Positions 1 to 10,600 of a stretch of 64,000 bases of DNA are shown piece after piece. The stretch's first letter is position 1. The number at the start of each line of letters is the position of its first letter. The notes beneath the pieces were generated by a model. It made no database searches and was not told the origin of the DNA. It saw nothing but the letters and a program-made list of their open reading frames with translations. This DNA comes from Wenyingzhuangia sp. 2_MG-2023 (lineage in GTDB: Bacteria > Bacteroidota > Bacteroidia > Flavobacteriales > Flavobacteriaceae): contig NZ_JAUOSB010000010.1 of NCBI RefSeq assembly GCF_030548295.1, positions 1 through 64,000 on the forward strand, written 5' to 3'. Made by a program: the position numbers and the translations under genes.

Positions 1-184
1 TACAGGCATTAAAACTACACATAAATAATAAATCCCGTAGTTTTTGATTTCCTATTTTACTGATCCTACTTCTACCACTTACACTGCTTCCACTTTTCCT
101 AATTATAGGTGTTAATCCAGCATAACTGCATAATTCACCACCACTACTAAATCTTCAAATCATGTTGATATGGCTTTGTGAAAT
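1..184 (-). mobile_element. IS110-family transposase remnant (copy 1, cut by window start)
   Basis: On the minus strand this stretch encodes part of the C-terminal Transposase_20 region of an IS110/IS1111-type transposase. It is nearly identical to the copy at 12654-12804, with scattered substitutions. At about position 153 it jumps directly to a sequence matching 12886-12918, so it lacks about 80 bases that copy 2 keeps. The start of the window cuts off the 3' part of the gene. No DEDD catalytic domain is present, so this is a dead remnant. Both copies share the outer end at about 184/12918, which probably marks one end of the original element. Confidence 0.75.
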
Positions 185-476
185 CCAGAAGGCAGACTTT
201 TTAGTCAATGAAATATTATATAAAAGAATTTAAAACCACTAAAAGTATAAAATTAAAAGGATTCAAGATGAAATCTAAAACCCTATAACAAACTACATCA
301 CTGAATGCTAATAAATTAGAAACAAAAAAGTAATGGATATATAAATTAAAAAATCAGTACACTCCTATCCTCCCCTAATGTTTTTTCTTATTTTTATATT
401 TCTGAGTAGGTGCTATAAAAACATGGTTTTTTGAACTTTACATCTACATACTCTGATCATTATTAATACATTACAA
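185..476. other. Intergenic region with no recognised gene
   Basis: This AT-rich stretch lies between the IS110 remnant and the aminopeptidase gene. I see no open frame of useful length, no clear TAnnTTTG box and no terminator-like hairpin. It presumably holds the promoter of the aminopeptidase gene, but I cannot point to it. Confidence 0.5.
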
Positions 477-3053
477 ATGCTAAAAAAATATTATCTAAAA
501 ATAATTTTAGTTTACATGCCATTCCTATTATTTGTGTCGTGTAACAAACAAGTAAATCACGAGTTTCCATTGAAAAAAGGAGTTTCAAAAAAACTTGCAG
601 ACTACCGTAAGACTCAAGTATCTAATGTTAAATACCATCTTTTCTTTAATCTTCCTAAAACCAAAGAGGATCCTATTGATTCTAAACTCATTTTAGACTT
701 GGCAATCCATGATCTAAACCAACCTTTGTACTTAGATTTTAAATCCAATCATGAAACTCCAAAATCAGCAATAGTTAATGGACAAATGGTTCCCATTCAG
801 TATCAGAATGAACATTTAATCATATCGGATAAAAATTTAGTTTTAGGAAAAAATAATATTGAAATAGAATTTATAGCTGGAGATGCAGCATTGAATAGGA
901 ATACCGATTATTTATTTACCTTGTTTGTACCAGCTAGAGCAAGAACTGCCTTTCCTTGTTTTGACCAACCCAATATAAAAGCAAACTACTCCCTTAGTAT
1001 GAGTGTACCTAAAGATTGGACTGTTTTATGTGGCTCAAAGTTAAAGAGTACACAAAATAAAGGTGATTTTATAGCATATAAGTATCAAGAATCTGACAAA
1101 ATGAGTACGTATTTGTTCTCCTTTGTTGCAGGAAAATACGATATCATCAACTCAGCCGATACAAAATTTAACATGTCTTTGTACCATCAAGAAAAAGACA
1201 GTACTAAAATTCAACTAAGCAGTTCTAAAATCTTTCAGCTACATCAACAATCCAATAATTTTTTAGAGAATTACACCAAATATCCTTTTTCATTTCAAAA
1301 ATTAGACTACGCTGCCATCTATAGCCACCCTTATGGGGGAATGGAGCATACAGGAGCCATTCAATACCGACAATCTCAACTATTTTTAGACACTAGTGCC
1401 ACGCTCAATCAAAAATTGAGACGTGCTAAATTAATAGCCCATGAAACAGCACACATGTGGTTTGGAAATCTAGTCACTATGAAATGGTTTAACGATGTTT
1501 GGCTAAAAGAAGTGTTTGCAAATTTTATGGCAGACAAAATTGTAAATCCACAGTTTGAAAGTATCAACCACGAACTTTCTTTCTTTATTGATCATTATCC
1601 AGCTGCTTTTAAAGTAGATCGTACCAAAGGAGCAAACCCAATTAGACAAAGTCTTGATAATTTAAACAATGCTGGATCTCTTTATGGAAATATTATTTAT
1701 CATAAAGCTCCCATTATGATGAGACAATTGGAAACATTGATAGGGAAAGATCAGTTTCAGAAAGGAATCATTGAGTATATAAAAACATACCAAAATAACA
1801 ATGCAGATTGGAACGATCTTATCCATATTTTAGATAAAAACACGGACTTAGATTTAAAAGAATGGAGTCAGGTTTGGGTACATTCTCCTGGACGACCTAT
1901 TATAGAAAGTAACATTACTTATGATGATGTTAACAACATAACCTCCTTTTTTATAGAACAGCAATCAGAAGATACTTCTGATAAAATTTGGCCTCAAGTA
2001 TTCGAAATAGCATTGATGTATCCAGATCGTATACAAGTACTTAAAGTAGATTTAAAAAACAAGAAGAATAGGCTTATAGCTGCAGAAGGCTTGGCAAAAC
2101 CAAACTTTATTGTGTACAATAGCAATGGACTAGGATACGGGGTTTTTCCTACAACAAATATAGAGCTGGACTTAGTTCCAAACATTAAAAATGAAATTTC
2201 TAGAGCTGCTATCTACGTAAACTACTATGAAAATGCCTTGAACGGAAATATACCAATGGAGAAGGCTATGGATCTTTTTCAGGAAGGATTGAAAGAAGAA
2301 AAAAACGAGTTGATCTTATCATTGCTTTCTCATCAAATAGCTCATGTATTCTGGACTTATTTAGACGAAGATAAACGTGTAGAACGACAACATAAAATAG
2401 AAGAAACCTTATTTACCAGACTTCAATTAGACGAGGAACCGAGCATTAAAAAAACGCTGTTCAATTCATTTCTATCTTTTGCTTATACAGGAACAGCCAG
2501 AGAGGAGTTGTACAATATTTGGCATAAAGAATTAGAAATACCCAACTTAATTCTAAATCAAGATGACTTTGTAAATATAGCCATGCATTTAGCTCTTTAT
2601 CAGCACGAGAAAGCATCTGTAATACTAACAGAAGCCAAAACTGACATAAAAGATCCTAACAAAATAAAAAGGTTTGATTTTCTGATGCCTGCATTATCAC
2701 AAGACCCTAAAATTAGAAATGATTTTTTTAAATCTTTCGCAAATCAAGAGCATCGAGAAAAGGAAAATTGGGTACTCACCGCTTGTTATTATATACATCA
2801 TCCATTACGTCAAAAAACAGCGATTGAATCCTTAGAACTTAGTTTAGCACTCTTGGATGAAATTCAGAAAACTGGAGATATCTTTTTTCCAAAAGGATGG
2901 TTAAGCAATACCATCGGTAGGTATTCATCCTATGAGGCATTTGTTATGGTAACAGAATTTCTCCAAGCAAATCCAAATTTAAATCCTCAACTAAGATTAA
3001 AGCTGTTACAAGCCACAGATGATTTGTTTAGAATTCACCAATCCTTAGAATGA
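477..3053 (+). CDS. M1 family metallopeptidase (aminopeptidase N-like lipoprotein)
   Basis: This 858-residue protein is a zinc aminopeptidase of the M1 (gluzincin) family, which removes N-terminal amino acids from peptides. The M1 zinc site is visible: HETAH at residues 322-326 and the third ligand E345, 19 residues after the second histidine. The upstream substrate-binding motif, GAMEN in classical enzymes, reads GGMEH at 287-291. The N-terminus is a lipoprotein signal with Cys22 as probable lipidation site, so the enzyme is expected on the outer or inner membrane facing the periplasm. The length fits the family with its C-terminal helical domain. It stands alone, with rlmF 136 bases downstream. 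The ATG at 477 is the only start that keeps the whole signal peptide. Confidence 0.9.
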   Translation: MLKKYYLKIILVYMPFLLFVSCNKQVNHEFPLKKGVSKKLADYRKTQVSNVKYHLFFNLPKTKEDPIDSKLILDLAIHDLNQPLYLDFKSNHETPKSAIVNGQMVPIQYQNEHLIISDKNLVLGKNNIEIEFIAGDAALNRNTDYLFTLFVPARARTAFPCFDQPNIKANYSLSMSVPKDWTVLCGSKLKSTQNKGDFIAYKYQESDKMSTYLFSFVAGKYDIINSADTKFNMSLYHQEKDSTKIQLSSSKIFQLHQQSNNFLENYTKYPFSFQKLDYAAIYSHPYGGMEHTGAIQYRQSQLFLDTSATLNQKLRRAKLIAHETAHMWFGNLVTMKWFNDVWLKEVFANFMADKIVNPQFESINHELSFFIDHYPAAFKVDRTKGANPIRQSLDNLNNAGSLYGNIIYHKAPIMMRQLETLIGKDQFQKGIIEYIKTYQNNNADWNDLIHILDKNTDLDLKEWSQVWVHSPGRPIIESNITYDDVNNITSFFIEQQSEDTSDKIWPQVFEIALMYPDRIQVLKVDLKNKKNRLIAAEGLAKPNFIVYNSNGLGYGVFPTTNIELDLVPNIKNEISRAAIYVNYYENALNGNIPMEKAMDLFQEGLKEEKNELILSLLSHQIAHVFWTYLDEDKRVERQHKIEETLFTRLQLDEEPSIKKTLFNSFLSFAYTGTAREELYNIWHKELEIPNLILNQDDFVNIAMHLALYQHEKASVILTEAKTDIKDPNKIKRFDFLMPALSQDPKIRNDFFKSFANQEHREKENWVLTACYYIHHPLRQKTAIESLELSLALLDEIQKTGDIFFPKGWLSNTIGRYSSYEAFVMVTEFLQANPNLNPQLRLKLLQATDDLFRIHQSLE

Positions 3054-3138
3054 ATGGAACACTCCTCTACTCTTTAACTATTAAAACCTTCTTAAATTAT
3101 CGTTTTTAAACATTTTCTATAACTGTGTTTGCTTTACG

Positions 3139-3146
3139 TACATTTG
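3139..3146 (+). promoter_or_regulatory. Putative -7 box (TACATTTG) for rlmF
   Basis: The sequence matches the Bacteroidota -7 consensus TAnnTTTG and lies 43 bases before the rlmF ATG. I see no convincing -33 TTG partner at the usual spacing, so support rests on the -7 box only. Confidence 0.4.
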
Positions 3147-3189
3147 CAGTCGACTTATGTAAAGTCCTTATTCAACACAAAACAGCATC

Positions 3190-4131
3190 ATGGCTAAAGA
3201 GAAAATGAAACCTATTAGAAATAAAACCCATGCTCGTAACAAAAATATAGATCGATATGATTTGCAAGCGTTGGTCAAAACAATTCCTAATTTGACCAAC
3301 TATATACAGCCCAATGTAAAGGGAGAAGATACCATCGATTTTAAAAACCCTGTGGCTATCAAAACCCTTAACACCGCATTGTTAAAGTATTATTACGGAA
3401 TTGAATACTGGGTTTTTCCAGATACGTTTATCTGTCCTTCCATTCCTAACAAGGCAGATTATGTACATCACATGGCAGATGTATTGATGGAAAGTAATTT
3501 TGGAACTTTACCTCAAGGAAATAAAATCACCTGTTTTGATTTAGGTATGGGAGCTTCTTGTATTTATCCTATTATAGGTATTACAGAATACGATTGGAAC
3601 TTTGTAGGTTCTGATATTGATGAAAAATCAATCATAGCGGCACAAGCCATTGTGAACAAAAACAAGGTTTTAAAAAACAAGATGGAGTGCAAAATACAAG
3701 CAAATCCTAAAGATTTTTTTTACAGCATTATTGACAAAGAAACAAAAGTAGATTTGGCCATTTGCAATCCTCCTTTGTATGCCAATCTAAAAGATGCCCA
3801 AACGGAAACACAAAAAAAGAGTGCTCCTTTTACGGTTGCTGAAATAGGAGATGAAATTATATACGAAGGTGGAGAAACTGGTTTTTTACAACGTTATGTA
3901 AAAGAAAGTAAAAAATTCTCTGAAAACTGTTTTTGGTTTTCTGCCTTGGTTCACAAATCCTCTAACCAAAAAGGAATGGTGGAATTTTTAGACGAATTAG
4001 GAGCCACACAAACCAAAGCCATCCCAATGGGACTTGGAAATAAAGCCAGTCAAATTATTGCTTGGACATTTTTGAACAAAACAGCACAGGTAGCATGGAA
4101 AAAAGAAAGATGGGACATTAAACAAGCCTAA
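3190..4131 (+). CDS. rlmF: 23S rRNA (adenine(1618)-N6)-methyltransferase RlmF
   Basis: The 313-residue product is recognised as RlmF, which methylates N6 of A1618 in 23S rRNA using S-adenosylmethionine in the cytoplasm. A basic N-terminus is followed by the family block with YYYGIEYW and the SAM-binding loop FDLGMGASCIYP near residues 116-127. The N6-adenine methyltransferase signature NPP(L)Y starts at N193. Length matches E. coli RlmF. The gene is followed after 23 bases by nrnA on the same strand and may be co-transcribed with it. Confidence 0.9.
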   Translation: MAKEKMKPIRNKTHARNKNIDRYDLQALVKTIPNLTNYIQPNVKGEDTIDFKNPVAIKTLNTALLKYYYGIEYWVFPDTFICPSIPNKADYVHHMADVLMESNFGTLPQGNKITCFDLGMGASCIYPIIGITEYDWNFVGSDIDEKSIIAAQAIVNKNKVLKNKMECKIQANPKDFFYSIIDKETKVDLAICNPPLYANLKDAQTETQKKSAPFTVAEIGDEIIYEGGETGFLQRYVKESKKFSENCFWFSALVHKSSNQKGMVEFLDELGATQTKAIPMGLGNKASQIIAWTFLNKTAQVAWKKERWDIKQA

Positions 4132-4154
4132 ACAAAGCATTTACAAAACAACAC

Positions 4155-5159
4155 ATGAATTTATACCAACAAATTGAAGCTGAAATTAAAGCCGCTTCTA
4201 ACATAGTAATTACAGCACACAAATCTGCCGATGGAGATTCTATAGGATCTTCTTTAGGGTTATTGCATTTTATAGAAAAACTAGGAAAAAAAGCCACCAT
4301 TTGTCACCCAGACAAAGCTCCTGATTTTTTGTATTGGTTAGATACTTCTGACATTTTATTAATGGATGAAACCCCAGAACAAGTTACAAAAACAATGCAA
4401 CAAGCCGATTTAATTTTCTGTTTGGATTACAATGCCACCAACCGTGTTGGACCAGATATGCAAGCCTTGTTAGAAGCTGCTCCGTGCAAAAAAATAATGA
4501 TAGACCATCATTTAAACCCCCAAGATTTTCCTTTCATTACCGTATCAGAAACCAGCATTTGTTCTACTTCTCAGTTAATTGTAGAATTGATAGAACAATC
4601 TGGACACCTTAATTTGTTAGACGAGAAAATAGGAACTCCTTTATATTTAGGAATTCTTACCGATACTGGTAATTTTAGATTTCCTTCCGTACAACCTAGA
4701 ACGCACGAAGTTTTGGCAAAACTCTTAACCGCAGGAGTACCACATCATATCATTCATGAAAAACTGAGTGATAACAATACTGAAAGTCGTTTGCGTTTGC
4801 AAGGGTATGCCATGAGTAAAAAACTAGAGGTTTTGTATGAGTACCATGTAGCCATTATTTCTTTGTCTAAAGAAGAACTAGCGGAATACAACTACAAAAA
4901 AGGAGACACAGATAGTTTGGCCAATTTGATCTTATCTATCAAAGGAATGAAAGCGGCTATTGTATTTACTGAAAGAGATGGTATTATGAAAATTTCTTTC
5001 CGTTCTAAAGGAGCAGAAAATCCTATAAACATGCTAGCTTCAGAACATTTTAATGGTGGTGGACATGCCAATGCTGCTGGTGGAATGAGTGATTTAACCG
5101 TTGCTGAAACCCTTACTAAACTAAGAGAAGTAATTCCTCTATATTTTGTTAAAGAATAA
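4155..5159 (+). CDS. nrnA: DHH family phosphoesterase NrnA (nanoRNase / pAp phosphatase)
   Basis: This 334-residue protein belongs to the DHH/DHHA1 family. NrnA-type members degrade oligoribonucleotides of a few bases and dephosphorylate 3'-phosphoadenosine 5'-phosphate in the cytoplasm, with manganese. Visible motifs are ADGDSIGSS near residues 25-33 (motif I), the aspartate in CLDYNA, the DHH triad at 117-119, and the C-terminal DHHA1 substrate-binding motif GGGHxxAAGG. The full set of motifs and the length agree with a functional enzyme. It lies between rlmF and a small unknown gene in the same direction. Assignment to the family is firm; the exact substrate preference is inferred from homologues. 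Confidence 0.88.
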   Translation: MNLYQQIEAEIKAASNIVITAHKSADGDSIGSSLGLLHFIEKLGKKATICHPDKAPDFLYWLDTSDILLMDETPEQVTKTMQQADLIFCLDYNATNRVGPDMQALLEAAPCKKIMIDHHLNPQDFPFITVSETSICSTSQLIVELIEQSGHLNLLDEKIGTPLYLGILTDTGNFRFPSVQPRTHEVLAKLLTAGVPHHIIHEKLSDNNTESRLRLQGYAMSKKLEVLYEYHVAIISLSKEELAEYNYKKGDTDSLANLILSIKGMKAAIVFTERDGIMKISFRSKGAENPINMLASEHFNGGGHANAAGGMSDLTVAETLTKLREVIPLYFVKE

Positions 5160-5201
5160 TAAAAACAAATTGATAGCGATTTAAACAATACATTTACCAT
5201 T

Positions 5202-5528
5202 ATGACACAACAAGAATTTTTAGATGAAAACGTTTTTAAAACGCAACAAAACACTACGATTGATAACGACCCTACTACCTTATACTTTACTGAAGGAGGG
5301 TTTTCTGAAGTTTTAAACAAGGCAGAACATTACGGAATTGCTATTTATGATATTAAATCTACTTTAGATGGTGAAACTGGTAAATCTGCAAATCACGAAA
5401 AGTTTAAGAAAAAAGCAACAGATCCTACTTGGTACAAAGCAGTCTTTAAATCGTTAAAAAATGACCAAAAAGATTATCTGTATGCTGCTACCTATAAAGT
5501 TTCTAAAAAATTATTGAATAGAAAATAA
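5202..5528 (+). CDS. Small conserved-looking protein of unknown function
   Basis: This 108-residue protein has no signal peptide or membrane segment and is lysine-rich towards its C-terminus (final residues KKLLNRK). I do not recognise a family. It starts 42 bases after nrnA on the same strand and is followed 25 bases later by a strong terminator, so it is probably the last gene of the rlmF-nrnA transcription unit. The codon use and the position before a terminator support a real gene rather than a chance frame. A cytoplasmic role connected with RNA turnover is only a guess from position. Confidence 0.65.
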   Translation: MTQQEFLDENVFKTQQNTTIDNDPTTLYFTEGGFSEVLNKAEHYGIAIYDIKSTLDGETGKSANHEKFKKKATDPTWYKAVFKSLKNDQKDYLYAATYKVSKKLLNRK

Positions 5529-5553
5529 TCGATCAACACTTCATGTATCAAAC

Positions 5554-5586
5554 AAAAAAATAGCTAGAGACTCTAGCTATTTTTTT
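5554..5586 (+). terminator. Intrinsic terminator after the rlmF-nrnA unit
   Basis: A perfect inverted repeat (5554-5567 with 5573-5586) has a TAGCTAG core, flanking A7/T7 arms and a five-base loop. It ends in a run of T on the plus strand. Confidence 0.85.
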
Positions 5587-5900
5587 GTTTTTAGTGGTTA
5601 TGAGAGTATCTATGACTTCAAAAATTAAAAGAATTCATTCCTCAATATTTTAATAAAGAAGCTTAAAAGTATATAGTTTATTGCTGACTTTTCGCCTACT
5701 TACAAAAGTCCTCTCGGACTTTCTTGGTCAGTAATTATTTACTAAATTAGTTACTTGAAACACGCAACATCTGTACAAAAATTGAACATTTGAACTAAAA
5801 ACGTCAACGCACAAACAGCACATTAATTTTTTGTCAACACGAAAAGCCAATACTAAAAAAATAAAAGAGCTGTTTCTTGCCAACGCTCAGAACCAAAAGA
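5587..5900. other. Non-coding leader region of the jet operon with repeat-like words
   Basis: No gene is visible here. The stretch holds the folded element at 5681-5734 and, nearer the jetA start, words such as GCCAACGCTCA (5879-5889) and AAAAGAG followed by TGTTTCTTGCC (5863-5881). Degenerate versions of these words recur just after jetD. The jet promoter must lie here, but no exact TAnnTTTG box is seen. Confidence 0.5.
5681..5734. repeat. Structured inverted-repeat element with two alternative inner hairpins
   Basis: The outer arms TTGCTGAC (5681-5688) and GTCAGTAA (5727-5734) can pair over eight bases with one wobble. Inside, AAAGTCC (5705-5711) pairs perfectly with GGACTTT (5716-5722) around a TCTC loop. 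The same AAAAGTC can instead pair with GACTTTT at 5686-5692. The two inner hairpins exclude each other. No T-run follows, so it is not a simple terminator. It could be a recombination or repeat element, or an RNA leader structure. Function unknown. Confidence 0.6.
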
Positions 5901-7097
5901 ATGAACACTTTCAATGACATAAAAGAATTAGTTACCGCTTTGAAAAGAGAGGAAAAACTAATATCTGAAATGTTTAGCAAAAGGAAATCCATTGATTACA
6001 AGTTGAGTGATGCTTTAGATCTTGTTGATTATGAAGAAAGTCGTATTGACTTATTAATTCAAAAATCCGTGATAAGAGAAAATGGAGGTTTTTTGGAACT
6101 TGATGGGCAATTTTTAGAGTTTTTTGAACAAGTGTTATTTGTTAGCGAAGAAATCAACCTTTCATATATTGACGAAAATATAAAAAGCATAAAAGAAAAC
6201 ATTGTTTACTTTTTAAATGAACATAGCGAAACCAGAAGATATACCTACTTGCGATTTATTAAAAAAACATTTCGCAGTATGGGGCTTATCACACTTAGAA
6301 GTGTCGTGGATTTAAGACGTAATATTGAAAATACCTTTAAAAACGAATCTAACTATAAAATCAAACAATTAAAGCTAGAAAACCTTGATGAGAAAAGAAC
6401 AGTAATTACAAACTTGATACATCAGACATTGTCACTTATTAATGAGGAGGAACTAACCTTTTTTAATAGAGCTTTAGACGAAGAGTTAAATAGAGTAATT
6501 ATTGAACTTAAAAGTCAATTAGGCGAATGTTCACATAACCTAATTGAAATAGAAAAACAGATAATAGATTACCTCAACCAAATAAAACAACAAGGTAAAT
6601 TTTTAGAAAAACTGAGACAACTCAAATATCTAAAAGACAATTTTACTATTGAAGCAGAAACCGACATCAAACAGATAGTTTCAAACAAGAATCAAGTCAT
6701 TTTTGAAACAAAAATCAATGAGTCAATAAACTTATCCATCAACTTCCTTAGAGAGGACGAGCGAGCTTTTGAAGCAATTAAAAGAATTGCTAAAAATCAC
6801 AGAAAAAGACTACTTTTTAAACCAGAAATAGCTGAGCGTATTTCCAATGACTATCTAGACAATAATGTTGAAGAAGAGATAATGATAAATCTGGAAGAAG
6901 TAAAAAACCGTTTCATTGCAACAAGTGATAATTTATTCAATTTTGTTTTAAACTATGACTTTTTGAAAGAGGTAGAGTTTAATGAAAGAGTCACTATTTT
7001 TTGTCAAATTATTTCTCAATATGAAGAAGAATTGCAAATACAAGATAATTACCTAACCACCAATGGTATTGAATATGCTATGGTGTATTCAAAATAA
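5901..7097 (+). CDS. jetA: Wadjet system protein JetA (kleisin-like, MukF/MksF type)
   Basis: This 398-residue protein is the first gene of a four-gene SMC operon and is assigned as JetA, the kleisin that would bridge the JetC heads. A helical N-terminus with a winged-helix-like stretch (about residues 35-80) is followed by long charged helices (about 150-270) and a C-terminal helical part, as expected for a MukF/MksF-type kleisin. The assignment rests mainly on order and on its unmistakable partners jetC and jetD, since the sequence itself is weakly conserved. An in-frame TTG lies 24 bases upstream at 5877, but ATG 5901 is preferred because the upstream codons overlap a repeat-like GCCAACGCTCA word. 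jetB starts 6 bases after its stop codon. Confidence 0.72.
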   Translation: MNTFNDIKELVTALKREEKLISEMFSKRKSIDYKLSDALDLVDYEESRIDLLIQKSVIRENGGFLELDGQFLEFFEQVLFVSEEINLSYIDENIKSIKENIVYFLNEHSETRRYTYLRFIKKTFRSMGLITLRSVVDLRRNIENTFKNESNYKIKQLKLENLDEKRTVITNLIHQTLSLINEEELTFFNRALDEELNRVIIELKSQLGECSHNLIEIEKQIIDYLNQIKQQGKFLEKLRQLKYLKDNFTIEAETDIKQIVSNKNQVIFETKINESINLSINFLREDERAFEAIKRIAKNHRKRLLFKPEIAERISNDYLDNNVEEEIMINLEEVKNRFIATSDNLFNFVLNYDFLKEVEFNERVTIFCQIISQYEEELQIQDNYLTTNGIEYAMVYSK

Positions 7098-7103
7098 ATT
7101 TTA

Positions 7104-7676
7104 ATGATAACAAAATATACATCAGAAATATTTAACGTGCTTCGCAAAGGGCAATTCATCTGTTCAAATAGTCCCAATGATGATATAAAAAAACTTTACG
7201 AAGTTTTAGAAGACGAAGACACTTTTGAAGACCTATACGAATATTTTAATCAAATTAATTACATCTTAGAACAAGGGAATGAATATTATTATTTCAGTCG
7301 AAAAGAAAATAATGCAGACCTAGATAGAAAACTTGAAAAAGCGTTTAATTGGATTGATATCCTAGACTTTTTTAAAACTTTCGACACCTCTTTTGATGTA
7401 GGCTTTAGATTTTCATCATCAGACATTGTAAATCAATTAAAAAATAATGCTGATTTAAAAACGAAATTAGAAAAGCTAAAACGAGTAAGTGGAGATAAAA
7501 AGACAAATTCTGAACGAATCAAAAAAATCATTGAAAAACTAGAAAAAGATAATTTCATAACCTTAGAAAATGAAATAACTGAAACATACAAAGTTCTTAC
7601 CTCTTTTAATTATTTGAAAGAGATCATAACAACTATCAATATTCCTGAAGAAATAGAAAATGAGATACCTGAATAA
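7104..7676 (+). CDS. jetB: Wadjet system protein JetB (MukE/MksE-like)
   Basis: This 190-residue acidic, helical protein sits between the kleisin-like and SMC-like genes. That is the position of JetB, the MukE/MksE-type KITE subunit that binds the kleisin and DNA in condensin-like complexes. Its size is close to that of known JetB proteins. I see no signal peptide, membrane segment or enzymatic motif. The C-terminal half (about residues 110-150) is a charged helix. The last 17 bases overlap the start of jetC, which indicates translational coupling and a shared complex. The family cannot be proven from sequence by eye; the call rests on context. Confidence 0.7.
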   Translation: MITKYTSEIFNVLRKGQFICSNSPNDDIKKLYEVLEDEDTFEDLYEYFNQINYILEQGNEYYYFSRKENNADLDRKLEKAFNWIDILDFFKTFDTSFDVGFRFSSSDIVNQLKNNADLKTKLEKLKRVSGDKKTNSERIKKIIEKLEKDNFITLENEITETYKVLTSFNYLKEIITTINIPEEIENEIPE

Positions 7677-10600
7677 AATAGTTTTTATAAATAGTGCATC
7701 TATACAATATGCAGAAATCGAACTAGATGGAAATGTTCATTTAATTGGAACACAGGGTGTAGGAAAAAGCACACTACTTCGTGCTATATTATTTTTTTAC
7801 AATGCCAATAAAACCAAACTAGGAATTCCGAAACAAAAGAAAGGATTTGACGATTACTATTTTCAGTATCAGAACTCTTATATTGTTTATGAAATACTAA
7901 AAGACAATATACCCTTTTGCGTTTTGGCCTACAAAGTAAATGGGAAAGTTGCCTTCCGTTTTTTTAATTCTGCCTATAAGAAAGAATTATTTATAGACAA
8001 CAAAAACAGAGCTTTTGAAAGTTGGGACAATATCAGAAATGCATTTGGAAGAGAAATTTATTATACAAACCTCATAAAGGGCTATGACGAGTATCGTAGA
8101 ATTATTTATGGAGATAATAGTGGTTTAAAACCTGAGTTCAAAAAGTATGCACTAGTAGAAAGCAAACAATATCAAAATATACCAAGAACTATTCAAAATG
8201 TACTTCTAAACACCAACCTAGAAGCACAATTTATTAAAGACACCATCATAAATTCTTTAAATGATGATGAGTTTGTAATTGATATTGAGAATTATGCAAA
8301 AAATCATTTACGAGATTTTGAAACACAAATCAACGATATCAAAATATGGTTTAAAGAAAACAGAAAAGGACTGATTGTTGTTAGAAAGCAAGCTGATAAA
8401 ATAGTTGACCGATATAGAGCTTACAATTTTCTCAAAAGAGAAACAAAGGAGTTGGCTTATCAGTTAGCTACTAGAATGAATTTTATAGAAAACGAAAAAC
8501 CTCTTTTGAATTCTAGTTATTCCAAAGAAAACAATGAATTAAGTGTTTTAACAAAAAAAAGAGAAAACTTAGTAAAAACACATCGTAGAAGAGAGCAAGA
8601 TATCGTTTCTGATATAAAATTAATTACAACAGAATTAGCAAAAGCTAAACAAAAACTAACAGAATACCAAAATCAAAACATTAAAGAAATAATTTCAAAA
8701 GTTTCAAAAAAAGACACGCTAACTATTGAGCAAAGGACTTTAGAAGACGAAAAAAATCTACTCACCTCGAAATTTGCAGAAATTAGTCAAAAATTTGAAG
8801 CTCTTATAAAACAACTTCAAAACCAACAGCAGGAGTTTACAAACAAACAGAACTCAGACATTCTTAAAATAAAAAGCGATTTCGGAGAACATAAGTCTTC
8901 AATATTTGATAAGTACCAAAAACTAATTACTCAAATCAATGATGAAAACAAAGACGAAATAGATTCCGTAAATAATGATTTAGAGAATATAAAAGAGAAT
9001 GAAAATAGGGTAAATAGACAAAAATCGGAATTAAAATATAAAACCTTTTTCTCGACTGAGATTGAAAAATGTAAAGCGAATAAAAAAACACTTGATGATA
9101 AAATTTCAAGCTCAAAAAACAAGATTACAAATGCACAAAACGAAACAAAAACAATTCGAAAAGAATGGGAATTAGAAACAAAAGAAGTAGAAAGAAACTT
9201 TAATTCTTCCGTTGAGAAAAAAAACGAAGCGAGTAAAAAACTAGCTTTAAAAATTGGGGAAATTGAAAACAAAATTCGGCAAAACAAATCTTCACTTTAT
9301 GGCTGGTTAAACGATAACATTAACAATTGGCAAAATACAATAGGGAAAGTAATTGACGAAGAAAATGTACTTTTCAACACAGAGCTAAATCCAAAACTAA
9401 TTGATAGTAATTCGGCTACTCTATTTGGTGTAGAGTTAAACTTAAACACTTTAAAAAACAGAATTAAATCAGTAAAAGAATACCAACAAGAAATTGAAGA
9501 ATACAAATTTAAGGTTAATGAAATCCAAAATAGTATTCAACAGCTAAATACTAATAAAGAAAATAGTTTACAAAAACTGAAGACAAAATTCGGTAAAAAA
9601 CTAAAGGACTTTAAAGACCTTGTTGCAGAAAATGAATATATCATACCTCAAAGCCAAGAGAAATTAAAAAGCAATAAAATTGATTTAGACGAATGGATTC
9701 TAAAAGCAAAATCAGAAAAGGAAACTGTTCTACAAAAACTAGAAGATGATTTAAATGAAATTGCATCAAAGAAATTAAAAGCCGAAGAAGTTTTAAACAA
9801 CATTAATAAAGGAATAAAGCGAAAAATAAGCCTAAAGGAAAAAGAGCGACATACAGAAATTAACGTTTTAGAAGAAACTAAGAATGAGAAAATTTCTGAA
9901 ATAAACAGTGCTATCTCAAAGGCAAAACTAGCATCTGATAAAAGGGTTCAAGAATTAAAAAAAGAGCAGAATTCTGAATTAGAAAACAAAGGAGCTGACA
10001 CAAAAAGGCTTAACCATATTGAAAGTAGATTAAGCAAAATTAAAACAGACCTAGGATACATAAAAGAGAATGAAACGCTTGTTATAGAATACAATAAAGA
10101 CAAAAGGGAACTATTTGACAAAGTACCACAATTAAAAGTTGACAAGACAAGTTTAGAGAAAAAGCAAATTTCAATAATTAGTGAACATAAAATGGAGTTG
10201 AATAAAATCAACACAAAATATGCGAAACAAGAGGGATTTGTTAAGTCCATACAAATCAAAATGGAGAAATTTGATAGTGACTTGAAAGAACTTGAAAGTT
10301 TTAAGCTTTCAGATGCATTTTTAAGCGTCAAAAACTATTATGATACCCCTAAACCAAATGTTGATGTTGATTTTGATAATCAAAACAAAGCTACAGCTAT
10401 CATTACTGAAATCAACAGCAAATACTACAAAGGAATCGAAACTTTTAAAGAGCTTCAACAATCCGTTAATGCTTTCACGGGTAATTTTGGTGAACAGAAT
10501 GTTTTTAAGTTTAAAGTGAAACTAAACGAAGATTCAGAGTTTCTAAATTTTGCATTTGAGCTTAAAGAATTTATTGAAGAAGATAAAATTAAAGAATATG

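Noticed and set aside
4892-5320. 142-codon minus-strand frame over nrnA and the next gene
   Set aside because: Lies antisense to two well-supported genes and shows low-complexity composition.
5877-5900. TTG start extending jetA by eight codons
   Set aside because: The extra codons overlap a repeat-like word and a TTG is less likely than the ATG at 5901.
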